A stretch of 64,000 nt of DNA from contig NZ_CP074102.1 of the NCBI RefSeq assembly GCF_018310535.1, positions 1,364,001 through 1,428,000 of the forward strand, in the 5' to 3' direction. The stretch's first letter is position 1, and each line of letters starts with the position of its first letter. The notes beneath the pieces are model-generated. The model saw nothing but the letters and a program-made list of their open reading frames with translations, searched no databases and was not told the DNA's origin. Both the position numbers and the translations under genes were made by a program. Positions 8,363 to 16,249 of this stretch are shown in pieces. This DNA is from Streptomyces mirabilis (lineage in GTDB: Bacteria > Actinomycetota > Actinomycetes > Streptomycetales > Streptomycetaceae).

Positions 8363-10126
8363 TCACCTCAGCGTCAACCGGTACGTCAGCGGTGAGCGCC
8401 CCGTGATCAGTACCCGTACCCCGTTCGGAGTCAGGGAGCCGTTCAGCCAGGCGTAGCGTTCGCCCGCGTCGACCACCGCCGGCCTGCGACCGCCCTTGCC
8501 GTTGCCGGGGCCGAAGGTGATGTGGTCGGTGCCGACGGTGTAGGTGGCCTCGCCGGAGACGAGTTGGAAGGTGTCAGGAGAGCCGGGGACGGGTTCGAGG
8601 CCGTCCCCCGTCAGGGTGCCGCCGCGGCGGAAGCAGAGTTCGAGGGCGAGCGGGCTCGCGCAGCCCTCGCCGGAGAGGTCGAAGGAGATGTCCCACGCTC
8701 CGCCGCCGACCTCACGAACCAGGACTTCGGTGCGCAGTGTGCGGTACTCCTTCGGGCGGTGCGGGAAGTCCATCGCGGACCAGAAGCGGCTGTCGTCGGT
8801 GAGGGGGTAGGCGCCGTCGGGGCGGCGGTGCTCGGGGGGCAGCGGGTGGTGGAAGGCGCCGCGGACCTCGGCGTGCAGCCGCCAGCCGTCGTCCGTGCGC
8901 TCCAGCCCCTCCGCCCGGAAGTGGCCGAGCGCGAAGAACCGCGGGGCCAGCCGGAGGGAGTCGAGGATCGCCGCGCCCTTGCGCATCTTGAAGAACGTCG
9001 GGTTGGTGGACAGGCCGGACGAGATGGCGCGCAGTTCCGGGAAGTCGGTTCCGCCGAAGACGCTCGCCGTGTGCGTGCCGCGGCGGACCCGGACGAGGCG
9101 GCAGCTGTCGTCGTGGTGCTCGAAGTCGTCGGGCAGGGAGGTCGCTTCGGGCAGGGGGGCGGCCAGCTCCGGCCGGTCCAGGACCTGGGCGAGGCGTTCG
9201 CCGATCGGGGTCTCGCCGAAGGTCTGGTCGGTGCCGCGCTCCTGGAGCAGCGCGGCCACCGCCGCGAACCTTCCGTCTCCGTCGCGCAGCGCCATCTCCC
9301 GGTACTGGAGCCAGAACTCGGGCAGATGCCGGATCCTCGTCTGGTCCTGGCGGCGCGAATGGACCGTCTCCACCTCGCCGTTGGGCTCGATGACGTACAG
9401 GTTGGCGGCCAGGTTGTCGCGCACGTTCGTGTAGAGGTCCGTACGTCCGTAGTGGCGGGCCAGGACGAGCAGCGCCGGATTGGTCACCGCGGCCGAGTAG
9501 TTGGGGCTGCGCTCGCTGTACTCGCCGCCGGGCAGCTGGTCGATGCCCTCGGCGAGCCAGGTCTCGATGCGCGCGGGGTAGGCGGGGTCGGGCCAGCGGG
9601 CGTGGATGCGGGCGAGGGCCGCGCAGACCAGCCAGCGGTGGTTGGCGGTGTGGACGCCGCCGGTGGCGAGGGAGGGGCCCGCCAGGCGCAGGATCCGCTC
9701 GATCGTCGCCCGCAGTCCGGTGGTCGGCTCGTGGGCGTCCTCGTCGAGCAGGTGGTGGATCAGGTTGAGGTCGACGACCGAGAAGGCGGTGTCCGCCGGA
9801 TTGCCGTCGGCCCCGTGCTCCCACAGCCCGTTGTCGTACTGCTCCTCGGCGAGTGCGTCGGCGAGTTCGGCGGCGGGGCCGAGGAGCGCGGCGGAATGGT
9901 GGTACGCCGAGCCCTCGTGCACGTACACCGAGACGAGGGTGCGCAGCGAACGGGTGGCCGCGCGGGCCTCGCCGCCGTCTCGGAGTTCGACGAGATCGGC
10001 GGCGTACCCGTCGAGGACGGCCTTGGCACTGGTCTCGGCGGTCGCGGTGAGCAGCTCGACGAACGCGGTGTCGAGGGGGACACCGGTGTCGGCGAGGGCG
10101 GCGAGGAAGGTCTTGCGGGCTGTCAC
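8363..10126 (-). CDS. Putative polysaccharide lyase/heparinase-like protein
   Basis: A 587-residue protein without an evident signal peptide. The first half is rich in helices and has aromatic/acidic motifs such as GGEYSERSPNYSAAV and HSRRQDQTR, typical of the alpha/alpha toroid of heparinase II/III-type lyases. The second half is rich in short beta strands, as in the C-terminal sandwich of those enzymes. The GTG start at 10126 overlaps the DUF624 stop (GTGA). Its location behind an ABC sugar importer suggests intracellular cleavage of an imported oligosaccharide, possibly uronate-containing. I recognise the architecture only in outline; the substrate and even lyase activity are inferred. Confidence 0.75.
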   Translation of the reverse strand: MTARKTFLAALADTGVPLDTAFVELLTATAETSAKAVLDGYAADLVELRDGGEARAATRSLRTLVSVYVHEGSAYHHSAALLGPAAELADALAEEQYDNGLWEHGADGNPADTAFSVVDLNLIHHLLDEDAHEPTTGLRATIERILRLAGPSLATGGVHTANHRWLVCAALARIHARWPDPAYPARIETWLAEGIDQLPGGEYSERSPNYSAAVTNPALLVLARHYGRTDLYTNVRDNLAANLYVIEPNGEVETVHSRRQDQTRIRHLPEFWLQYREMALRDGDGRFAAVAALLQERGTDQTFGETPIGERLAQVLDRPELAAPLPEATSLPDDFEHHDDSCRLVRVRRGTHTASVFGGTDFPELRAISSGLSTNPTFFKMRKGAAILDSLRLAPRFFALGHFRAEGLERTDDGWRLHAEVRGAFHHPLPPEHRRPDGAYPLTDDSRFWSAMDFPHRPKEYRTLRTEVLVREVGGGAWDISFDLSGEGCASPLALELCFRRGGTLTGDGLEPVPGSPDTFQLVSGEATYTVGTDHITFGPGNGKGGRRPAVVDAGERYAWLNGSLTPNGVRVLITGRSPLTYRLTLR

Positions 10127-10797
10127 TGGGGCTCCTGAGAGGGTTCGCGCTGTTCTTCCACGTCGCTGTGGTCGAGGGAGGTGTCTGTCGCGGAGGGGTC
10201 TTCTGCGTTTGCGTGGCCCCGTACGTCGATCGCGGTGAGCGCCATCGCCAGGGGGCCCGGCACCAGGAACGCCAGCGGTACCAGCATCCACGCGCACAGT
10301 ACGGCCGCCACCAGCGCGAGCAGCACCAGCGCGCTGCCGCCCGCGTCCCGGACACAGGCGCCCGCCGCGCCCCGCACGGCGGCCCGCCAGTCGGTGCGGG
10401 ACTCGGGGCGCGCGCAGGCTCGCAGGGCGACCACGGCGGCGTACGCTCCGATCGCGGCGGCCACGACCGCGAAGAGCGGCGCGCCCGGGAGCCCCGCACC
10501 CGCGAGCCCGAGGTCCGCCACGAGCAGCAGCACACCCACGATCCAGACCAGCCCGGCAGCCAGGTCCGCCGCCCACGACCGCTCGCGCAGCAGGGCCGCG
10601 TACCGCCGCGCGGTGGCGGGTTCGCCCACGCCGGTGCCGCGCAGCACCGCGCACGAGGTCGACAGCGCGGCGGGGACGGTCACCAGCGGCAGACAGGCGA
10701 CCGCCGTGACGAGCCCCACCAGCAGCACGTCCGCGAACAGCGTCATGCGCGGGCCGAAGATCTCGCCCGGCTCCCGGGCCGTGCGGTCGGCGCTCAT
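10123..10797 (-). CDS. DUF624 (YesL-like) membrane protein
   Basis: A 224-residue membrane protein with about five hydrophobic helices and a hydrophilic acidic tail. It starts with an ATG whose bases overlap the permease stop (ATGA) and ends in a GTGA overlap with the lyase-like gene. DUF624/YesL proteins are encoded almost exclusively inside operons for ABC uptake of plant-type oligosaccharides such as rhamnogalacturonan. Their biochemical role is unknown. The N-terminal segment EIFGPRMTLFADVLLVG and the proline-containing helix pairs fit the family. A helper role for the adjacent importer is inference from context. Confidence 0.83.
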   Translation of the reverse strand: MSADRTAREPGEIFGPRMTLFADVLLVGLVTAVACLPLVTVPAALSTSCAVLRGTGVGEPATARRYAALLRERSWAADLAAGLVWIVGVLLLVADLGLAGAGLPGAPLFAVVAAAIGAYAAVVALRACARPESRTDWRAAVRGAAGACVRDAGGSALVLLALVAAVLCAWMLVPLAFLVPGPLAMALTAIDVRGHANAEDPSATDTSLDHSDVEEQREPSQEPQ

Positions 10798-11693
10798 CCC
10801 TTGATCCCCGAGTTCGCCATGCCCTCCACCAGGAACCGCTGGAAGGCGAGGAAGAACAGCACGATCGGCAGCAGCGCGATCACGGACATCGCGAACATCG
10901 GGCCGAAGGCCGACTGGCTGGAGGCGTCCACGAACGACCTGAGGGCCAGCGTCAGCGTGAACTTCTCGGGCGAGAAGAGGTAGATGAGCTGGGTGAAGAA
11001 GTCGTTCCAGGTCCAGATGAAGGTGAAGATCGCGGTGGTGATCAGGGCGGGGCGGGTGAGCGGGAGGATGACCAGGAAGAAGCTCCGGAAGGGCCCGCAG
11101 CCGTCGATCCGCGCCGCCTCCTCCAGTTCGCGCGGCAGCCCCCGCATGAACTGCACGATGAGGAAGACGAAGAACGCCTCGGTGGCTAGGAACTTCGGCA
11201 GGATCAGCGGCCAGTAGGTGTTCACCATGCCGAGCTTGTTGAAGATGATGTACTGGGGGATCAGCACGGCGTGGTGCGGCAGCATGATCGTGGCGATCAT
11301 GAACGCGAACAGCGGGCCGCGGAAGCGGAACCGCAGCCGGGCGAAGGCGTAGGCGGCCAGCGAGCAGGACAGCACGTTGCCGACGACCGCGCCGCCCGCG
11401 ATGAGCAGGGAGTTGCCGAGCAGCCGCCACACGGAGACGTTGTTCACGCCGTCGAGGGCGGTGGTGTAGTTGGACCACTCCAGGTGGCTGGGCAGCAGGT
11501 TCAGGCTGGCGATGACCTCGTTCGCGGGCTTGAGCGAGGTCGCGAGCAGCCAGGCCAGCGGGTAGAGCATGACGAGCAGCGCGGCCAGGCAGCCGGCGTG
11601 CAGGGCGACCCGCCGCCAGGCGATCGGCTTGCGGGCGTCGGCGGTCGACGCGCTCACCGTCGTACGCGTCGGTGTACTTGTCTGCGTGGTCAT
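10794..11693 (-). CDS. Carbohydrate ABC transporter permease (MalG/LacG type)
   Basis: A 299-residue permease with six predicted helices. The cytoplasmic EAA loop, which docks the ATPase, is clear as EEAARIDGCGPFRSFFLVILPLTRPAL. The N-terminal 25 residues are threonine/serine-rich and lie before the first helix. The ATG at 11693 overlaps the stop of the partner permease gene (ATGA). It forms the channel with the MalF-type protein. As usual in Streptomyces, no ATPase gene is present in the operon, so a shared MsiK-type ATPase encoded elsewhere probably powers it (established for this transporter class, inferred here). Confidence 0.94.
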   Translation of the reverse strand: MTTQTSTPTRTTVSASTADARKPIAWRRVALHAGCLAALLVMLYPLAWLLATSLKPANEVIASLNLLPSHLEWSNYTTALDGVNNVSVWRLLGNSLLIAGGAVVGNVLSCSLAAYAFARLRFRFRGPLFAFMIATIMLPHHAVLIPQYIIFNKLGMVNTYWPLILPKFLATEAFFVFLIVQFMRGLPRELEEAARIDGCGPFRSFFLVILPLTRPALITTAIFTFIWTWNDFFTQLIYLFSPEKFTLTLALRSFVDASSQSAFGPMFAMSVIALLPIVLFFLAFQRFLVEGMANSGIKG

Positions 11694-12628
11694 CGGTCCC
11701 CCTCGGACGCGTAGAAGACCCAGGAGCGCGAGGTGCGGAACAGGACGGCGGTGACGGCGCCGATGACCAGGAGCAGCACCCAGGCCATCGCGGAGGCGTA
11801 GCCCATGTGGGAGGCGACGAAGCCGCGGTCGTAGAGGTAGAGGGTGTAGAAGAGCGTCGAGTCGGCCGGGCCGCCCTTGCCGGCGCTGACGGCGAAGGCG
11901 GGGGTGAAGACCTGGAAGGCCTGGATGGTCTGGAGCACCAGGTTGAAGAAGATCACCGGGGAGAGCATCGGCACGGTGATGGAGAGGAACTGGCGCCATC
12001 GGGAGGCGCCGTCGACCTGCGCGGCCTCGTACAGCTCGCCCGGGATCTGCTGGAGTCCGGCCAGGAAGATCACCATCGGGGCGCCGAACTGCCACACGGT
12101 GAGCAGCGCGACGGCGAGCAGTGCCCAGCCGGGCCGGTTGACCCAGCCGCCAGTGCCCAGGAGGTGGTCGACCGTGCCGCCGTCGTTGAAGATCGCCCGC
12201 CACACCAGGGCGACGGACATGGAGGCGCCGAGCAGGGAGGGCGCGTAGAAGGCGGAGCGGTAGAAGCCCTTGCCGCGCTTCATGTTCTTCAGGGCGAGCG
12301 CGACGACGAGGGCGAGCCCCAGTTGCAGTGGTACGGCGATGACGACGTACGTCAGTGTCGTGCCGACCGAGCGCCAGTAGCGCGGGTCCTCGGTGAACAT
12401 CTGTGTGTAGTTGCGCAGGCCCACCCAGTGCGGGGCGCTGAACAGGTCGTAGTCGGTGAAGGAGAGGTAGAGCGAGACGGCCATGGGGAGGAGGGTGAGG
12501 ACGGCGGCGCCCAGGACCCAGGGTGAGAGGAACACCCAGGCGGCGCCCTCACGTTGGCGTTTCGGCTGCTTGGAGGTGGCGGTTCGGGTGCGCGCCCGGC
12601 CGGCGGGGAGGTCGGTGGTGGTGGTCAT
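11690..12628 (-). CDS. Carbohydrate ABC transporter permease (MalF/UgpA type)
   Basis: A 312-residue membrane permease of the CUT1 family, with about six helices and the EAA loop YEAAQVDGASRWRQFLSITV that contacts the ATPase. The N-terminus is basic and cytoplasmic (PKRQREG). The start ATG overlaps the stop of the binding-protein gene (ATGA), and the stop overlaps the second permease start. It is the first permease of a binding protein-permease-permease trio. The type of sugar is not visible in the sequence, but the neighbouring lyase-like and DUF624 genes favour an oligosaccharide. Confidence 0.94.
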   Translation of the reverse strand: MTTTTDLPAGRARTRTATSKQPKRQREGAAWVFLSPWVLGAAVLTLLPMAVSLYLSFTDYDLFSAPHWVGLRNYTQMFTEDPRYWRSVGTTLTYVVIAVPLQLGLALVVALALKNMKRGKGFYRSAFYAPSLLGASMSVALVWRAIFNDGGTVDHLLGTGGWVNRPGWALLAVALLTVWQFGAPMVIFLAGLQQIPGELYEAAQVDGASRWRQFLSITVPMLSPVIFFNLVLQTIQAFQVFTPAFAVSAGKGGPADSTLFYTLYLYDRGFVASHMGYASAMAWVLLLVIGAVTAVLFRTSRSWVFYASEGDR

Positions 12629-13911
12629 GACCGCAGCTCCGCCTTCGCCTCGGTGACGTAGTTCCTGGCCGCCTCACGGGGCGACATCCGCTCGAAGGAG
12701 ACCTGGTCGTAGTCGCGCTGGAAGGTGGTCTGGAGCGCGTTGTCGCCGGAGGGCGGGGCCTGTGGTGGGGCATTGAGGCTGCCTTCCAGTGAGCTCTGGA
12801 AGTCCGCGACGGTCTTGTCGAAGTCCTTGAGGTCCGGGGTGAGGTCCCTCCGGATCGACTCGTTGACCGGGATGCCGCGGGTGGCGCCGAGGACGGCTGC
12901 GGCCTCCGGGTCGTTGAGCATGAAGTCGATGAGCTGGGCGGCCTGGTCGGGGTGCCCGGTGTCGGCGGCGGCGCCCATGAACATGGACGGCTTGAAGTAC
13001 TGGCCCGGGGTTCCGTCCGCGCCCGAGGGCATGGGCGCGAGGGTCAGGCCTTCGGGGACGAGCGCGAGATATCCGCTGGAGGGGGCGTCCCAGTTGAAGT
13101 CGGAGACGGCCTTGCCGCGGCCGAGCGGGGTGTTCTCGACCGAGCCGTCGAGCTGGGTGGTCTGTTCGGCGGGCGAGACCGCGCCCTCGCGCCGCAGTCC
13201 GTCGGTGAAGGTCCACCAGCGGGCCAGGTCGTCGGCGGTGAAGCCGAGCCCCCGGTCCTTGGTGTAGAGGGCCTTGCCCTGGCCGCGCAGCCACACCTCG
13301 AAGGCGTCCTCGCTCTGCCCCGGGTCGGTGGCGCCGGGCTTGCCGGACTTCTTCGCGAGCGCGCGCATGGCGTCGGCCCACTCGTCCCAGGTCCAGCCCT
13401 TGGCGGGCGGGGTGACCCCGGCCGCCTTCCACTGCTTCGCGTCGTAGACCACGGTCTCGGTGCCGCGGCCCTGTGGGACGGCGTACTGCTTTCCGTCCAC
13501 GACTCCGGTGGCCAGCAGCCCCGCGTCGATGTCGTCCGTGCGCAGCGCCGCCCGCCTGCCGAGGTCGAGGAGCACACCGCCGGACGCGTACTGGTCGATC
13601 ATGCGGTAGTCGAGCTGCATCACGTCGGGGGCGTCGCCGCCGGCCGCCTGGGTGGCCAGCTTCTGCTTGTAGGCGTCGTATCCCGCGAACGAGGTCTGGA
13701 CCTGGATCCCGGGGTGCTTCTTCTCGAAGAGCGAGACGGCCTGTTCGGTTCTGGCCGCCCGGTCGGGGTTGCCCCACCAGGTGTAGCGGAGCACGACCTT
13801 CCCGCCCGTGCCGCTCGATCCTCCCGAGTCCGAGCAGCCCGCTGCCAACGTCGCGCAGAACGCGAGAACGACAGCTGCGGTACGGGACTTCATTGTCCTG
13901 TTCCCGGGCAT
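12625..13911 (-). CDS. Extracellular solute-binding lipoprotein of carbohydrate ABC transporter
   Basis: A 428-residue substrate-binding lipoprotein. The signal peptide ends in the lipobox LAAGC, which is followed by a Ser/Gly-rich linker and the family-1 binding-protein fold (VVLRYTWWGNPDRA, later LDYRMIDQYASGG). The ATG at 13911 has GGGAGGGG about ten bases upstream; an internal ATG at 13893 is a weaker alternative. It delivers substrate to the two permeases encoded directly downstream. Expression is expected to be repressed through the LacI-type operator lying just after the promoter, which matches substrate-induced uptake systems. Confidence 0.93.
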   Translation of the reverse strand: MPGNRTMKSRTAAVVLAFCATLAAGCSDSGGSSGTGGKVVLRYTWWGNPDRAARTEQAVSLFEKKHPGIQVQTSFAGYDAYKQKLATQAAGGDAPDVMQLDYRMIDQYASGGVLLDLGRRAALRTDDIDAGLLATGVVDGKQYAVPQGRGTETVVYDAKQWKAAGVTPPAKGWTWDEWADAMRALAKKSGKPGATDPGQSEDAFEVWLRGQGKALYTKDRGLGFTADDLARWWTFTDGLRREGAVSPAEQTTQLDGSVENTPLGRGKAVSDFNWDAPSSGYLALVPEGLTLAPMPSGADGTPGQYFKPSMFMGAAADTGHPDQAAQLIDFMLNDPEAAAVLGATRGIPVNESIRRDLTPDLKDFDKTVADFQSSLEGSLNAPPQAPPSGDNALQTTFQRDYDQVSFERMSPREAARNYVTEAKAELRS

Positions 13912-13934
13912 CAGTGAGTCACCCCTCCCATTCA

Positions 13935-13946
13935 GAAAGCGCTTGC
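13935..13946. promoter_or_regulatory. LacI-family operator-like palindrome
   Basis: The sequence GAAAGCGCTTGC contains the perfect octamer AAGCGCTT with the central CG step typical of LacI/GalR operators. It lies just downstream of the predicted minus-strand start site and overlaps the predicted plus-strand -35 box, so one repressor could control both divergent units. No lacI gene is present in the window. Confidence 0.65.
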
Positions 13947-13970
13947 ACCTGGAGCGACCCTAGGTAATGT
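13943..13970 (+). promoter_or_regulatory. Candidate promoter of the Gfo/Idh gene
   Basis: TTGCAC at 13943-13948 and TAATGT at 13965-13970 are separated by 16 bases. This fits a housekeeping sigma-factor promoter for the plus-strand oxidoreductase gene. The -35 box overlaps the LacI-like palindrome. Confidence 0.5.
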
Positions 13971-13986
13971 GCGGATGTCACTACAA
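13957..13986 (-). promoter_or_regulatory. Candidate promoter of the sugar ABC operon
   Basis: Read on the minus strand, TTGTAG (13986-13981), 18 bases and TAGGGT (13962-13957) form a plausible promoter with a start site near 13950. The LacI-like palindrome then lies at about +5 to +16, a classic repressing position. Confidence 0.55.
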
Positions 13987-14036
13987 GACCCGTACACGGA
14001 TCGGCAGCACGGATCCCCAGCACGGACGGAGACCGT

Positions 14037-15374
14037 ATGACCCCCGCCTCCCCACGCCGACGCGCGGCCGTGGTGGGCCTCGGCGCCCGCGCGCAGCTCT
14101 ACACCGACGCGCTGACCGGTCCGCACGCCGACCGTGTCGACCTCGTCGGCTTCTGCGACGTGAACACCCACCGCATGGCGGTGCACAACGAGTGGATCGC
14201 GGCGGCCCACCCCGGCCGGGCGCCCGTACCGGCGTACGCGGCCGAGGACTTCGACCTGATGCTGCGCCGCGAGCGCGTCGACCTGGTCGTGGTGTGCACC
14301 GTGGACCGCACCCACGACGCGTACATCGTGCGCGCCCTGGAGGCGGGCTGCGACGTGGTGACCGAGAAGCCGATGACCACCGACGCCGACCGCGCCCGCC
14401 GCATCCTGGACGCCCGGCTGCGCACCGGCCGCGAGGTCCGCGTCGCCTTCAACTACCGCTACAACCCGGTGCATTCGGCCGTACGGGAGATCCTCGCCTC
14501 CGGCGGGATCGGCGAGGTCGGCTCGGTGCACTTCGAGTGGCTGCTCGACCTGCGGCACGGCGCCGACTACTTCCGCCGCTGGCACCGCGAGAAGGCGAAC
14601 TCCGGCGGCCTGATGGTCCACAAGTCGACCCACCACTTCGACCTGGTCAACTGGTGGCTGGGCACCCGCCCCGAGACCGTCTACGCGCAGGGCGGCCTCT
14701 TCTTCTACGGCGACACGGCGGGCGGGCGCCGTGGACTCGCCCGCCCGTACACCCGGGCACACGGCTCCCCGGCGGCGCGGTACGACCCCTTCGCCGTACA
14801 CCTGGCGGACTCACCGGCATTGCGCGCGCTGTACCTCGACGCCGAGCACGAGGACGGCTACCACCGCGACCAGAACGTGTTCGGGCCCGGGGTGAGCATC
14901 GAGGACGACATGGCGGTCCTGGTCCGGTACGCGTCCGGCGCCACCCTCACCTACCACCTGACCGCCTACGCGCCCTGGGAGGGCTACCGGGTCTGCTTCA
15001 ACGGCAGCGAGGGACGGCTCGAACTCCTCGTGGAGGAGTCCACGTGGTCACGGCCCCCGGCACGGACCGAGGCCTCGGGCCCGGTGATGCACGGCGCGGC
15101 GGTCGGTGACGAGGCCGGGCGCACGGAGCTGCTGCTGCGCCGCTTCTGGGAGCCGCCGCAGGAGATGAAGGTGCCGACGGGCGAGGGAGGCCACGGCGGC
15201 GGGGATGTCCGCATGCTGGCCGATCTGTTCGGGGAGCGGACGGACGGGGCCGATCCGCTCGGGCGGGCGGCGGACGCGGTGGACGGGGCACGGTCGCTGG
15301 TGACGGGCCTGGCCGCGAACCGGTCGTTCGAGAGCGGGTTGCCGGTGCGGGCGCGGGCGCTGCTGGACGTCTGA
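14037..15374 (+). CDS. Gfo/Idh/MocA-family oxidoreductase
   Basis: A 445-residue NAD(P)-dependent dehydrogenase. The N-terminal Rossmann fold has the dinucleotide motif GLGARAQ (about residue 15) and the family lysine in EKPMTT (about residue 115), which is the general acid-base. The C-terminal domain carries HKSTHHFDLVNWWLG, the usual substrate-side helix with catalytic histidine. These enzymes oxidise or epimerise sugars, inositols or sugar amides. Divergence from the ABC importer operon and the shared operator suggest that it processes the imported sugar. The substrate is unknown. The protein is longer than average (about 350 residues), with an extra C-terminal region. Confidence 0.9.
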   Translation: MTPASPRRRAAVVGLGARAQLYTDALTGPHADRVDLVGFCDVNTHRMAVHNEWIAAAHPGRAPVPAYAAEDFDLMLRRERVDLVVVCTVDRTHDAYIVRALEAGCDVVTEKPMTTDADRARRILDARLRTGREVRVAFNYRYNPVHSAVREILASGGIGEVGSVHFEWLLDLRHGADYFRRWHREKANSGGLMVHKSTHHFDLVNWWLGTRPETVYAQGGLFFYGDTAGGRRGLARPYTRAHGSPAARYDPFAVHLADSPALRALYLDAEHEDGYHRDQNVFGPGVSIEDDMAVLVRYASGATLTYHLTAYAPWEGYRVCFNGSEGRLELLVEESTWSRPPARTEASGPVMHGAAVGDEAGRTELLLRRFWEPPQEMKVPTGEGGHGGGDVRMLADLFGERTDGADPLGRAADAVDGARSLVTGLAANRSFESGLPVRARALLDV

Positions 15375-15412
15375 GCAGGGGTTTTTCCGGATCCCCGCGC
15401 CAGAGAGACCCC

Positions 15413-15440
15413 TATACACGCGGTGTATACACCACGTATA
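15413..15440. promoter_or_regulatory. Overlapping palindromes over the NodB-gene promoter
   Basis: TATACAC at 15413-15419 and GTGTATA at 15423-15429 are perfect inverted arms around GCG. The right arm is shared with the decamer palindrome GTGTATACAC (15423-15432) and with TATAC-5-GTATA (15426-15440). Such A/T-centred repeats inside a promoter are typical of GntR- or TetR-type repressor sites; the regulator is unknown. Confidence 0.55.
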
Positions 15441-15444
15441 TAGT
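15439..15444 (+). promoter_or_regulatory. -10 box of a probably leaderless transcript
   Basis: TATAGT ends six bases before the ATG at 15451 and no Shine-Dalgarno sequence precedes that codon. This is the spacing seen for leaderless Streptomyces mRNAs. No good -35 hexamer is visible; the overlapping palindromes occupy that region. Confidence 0.55.
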
Positions 15445-15450
15445 CTCGAC

Positions 15451-16239
15451 ATGCCTTCGCTGACCATGAAGACGAAAAGACCGGGGACCGGGTTGCGTTC
15501 GACGGCCGCCTTTCTGGCGGCCGTCTCGCTTGCCCTGCCGCTGACGGGGTGCACGACCCTCCACACCACCGCGCCGGCCGCCGCCCGCACGCAGGCCGCC
15601 GCCGGCGCCCCGGCGAGGTTCGGGACCGTGGACTGCCGCCAGGCCAAGTGCATCGCGCTGACCTTCGACGCCGGGCCGAGCGAGAACTCGGCCAAGCTCC
15701 TCGACGTGCTCAGGGAGAAGCAGGTCCCGGCGACCTTCTTCCTGCTGGGCAAGCGGCACATCGAGAAGTACCCGGAGCTCGTCAAGCGGATGGCCGCCGA
15801 GGGACACGAGGTCGCCAGTCACACCTGGGACCACAAGATCCTGACGGAGATCAAGCCTGCGGAGATACGCGAGGAGTTGGAGAAGCCCGACGACGCGATA
15901 GAGAAGCTCACCGGAAAGCGGCCGACGCTCATGCGCCCGCCACAGGGGCGGACCGACGACACCGTGCACAAGATCTGCCGCGAGCTCGGGCTCTCGGAGG
16001 TCCTGTGGAGCGTGACGGCCAAGGACTACAAGACGTACGACCCCAAGGTCATACAGGAGCGCGTGCTGAAGCAGTCGAGCCGGGACGGGATCATCCTGCT
16101 GCACGACCTCTACCCGGGCACCGTGCCCGCGGTGCCCGGGATCATCGACGCGCTCAAGGAGCGGGGGTACGTGTTCGTGACCGTGCCGCAGCTGCTGGCG
16201 CCGGGGAAGGCGAAGCCCGGTACCGTCTACCGCCCCTGA
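15451..16239 (+). CDS. NodB-type polysaccharide deacetylase lipoprotein
   Basis: A 262-residue secreted protein with a lipoprotein signal peptide ending in LTGC, followed by a NodB (CE4) domain. Visible motifs are TFDAGPS (motif 1), SHTWDH (motif 2, metal-binding histidines), RPPQG (motif 3) and LLHDLYPG near the C-terminus. CE4 enzymes remove acetyl groups from peptidoglycan, chitin or other amino-sugar polymers outside the membrane. In motif 1 the usual second aspartate is alanine, so one metal ligand of the canonical site is changed; many actinobacterial members appear similar. The gene seems leaderless and controlled by the palindromes just upstream. Confidence 0.9.
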   Translation: MPSLTMKTKRPGTGLRSTAAFLAAVSLALPLTGCTTLHTTAPAAARTQAAAGAPARFGTVDCRQAKCIALTFDAGPSENSAKLLDVLREKQVPATFFLLGKRHIEKYPELVKRMAAEGHEVASHTWDHKILTEIKPAEIREELEKPDDAIEKLTGKRPTLMRPPQGRTDDTVHKICRELGLSEVLWSVTAKDYKTYDPKVIQERVLKQSSRDGIILLHDLYPGTVPAVPGIIDALKERGYVFVTVPQLLAPGKAKPGTVYRP

Positions 16240-16249
16240 CGGCCGCGTG

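Noticed and set aside
10127..10654. N-terminal extension of the lyase-like frame up to 10654
   Set aside because: That part overlaps the DUF624 gene and has shadow composition; the GTGA-coupled start at 10126 is better.
13893..13911. Alternative start of the sugar-binding lipoprotein at 13893
   Set aside because: The ATG at 13911 has the clearly better ribosome-binding site; the signal peptide works with either.
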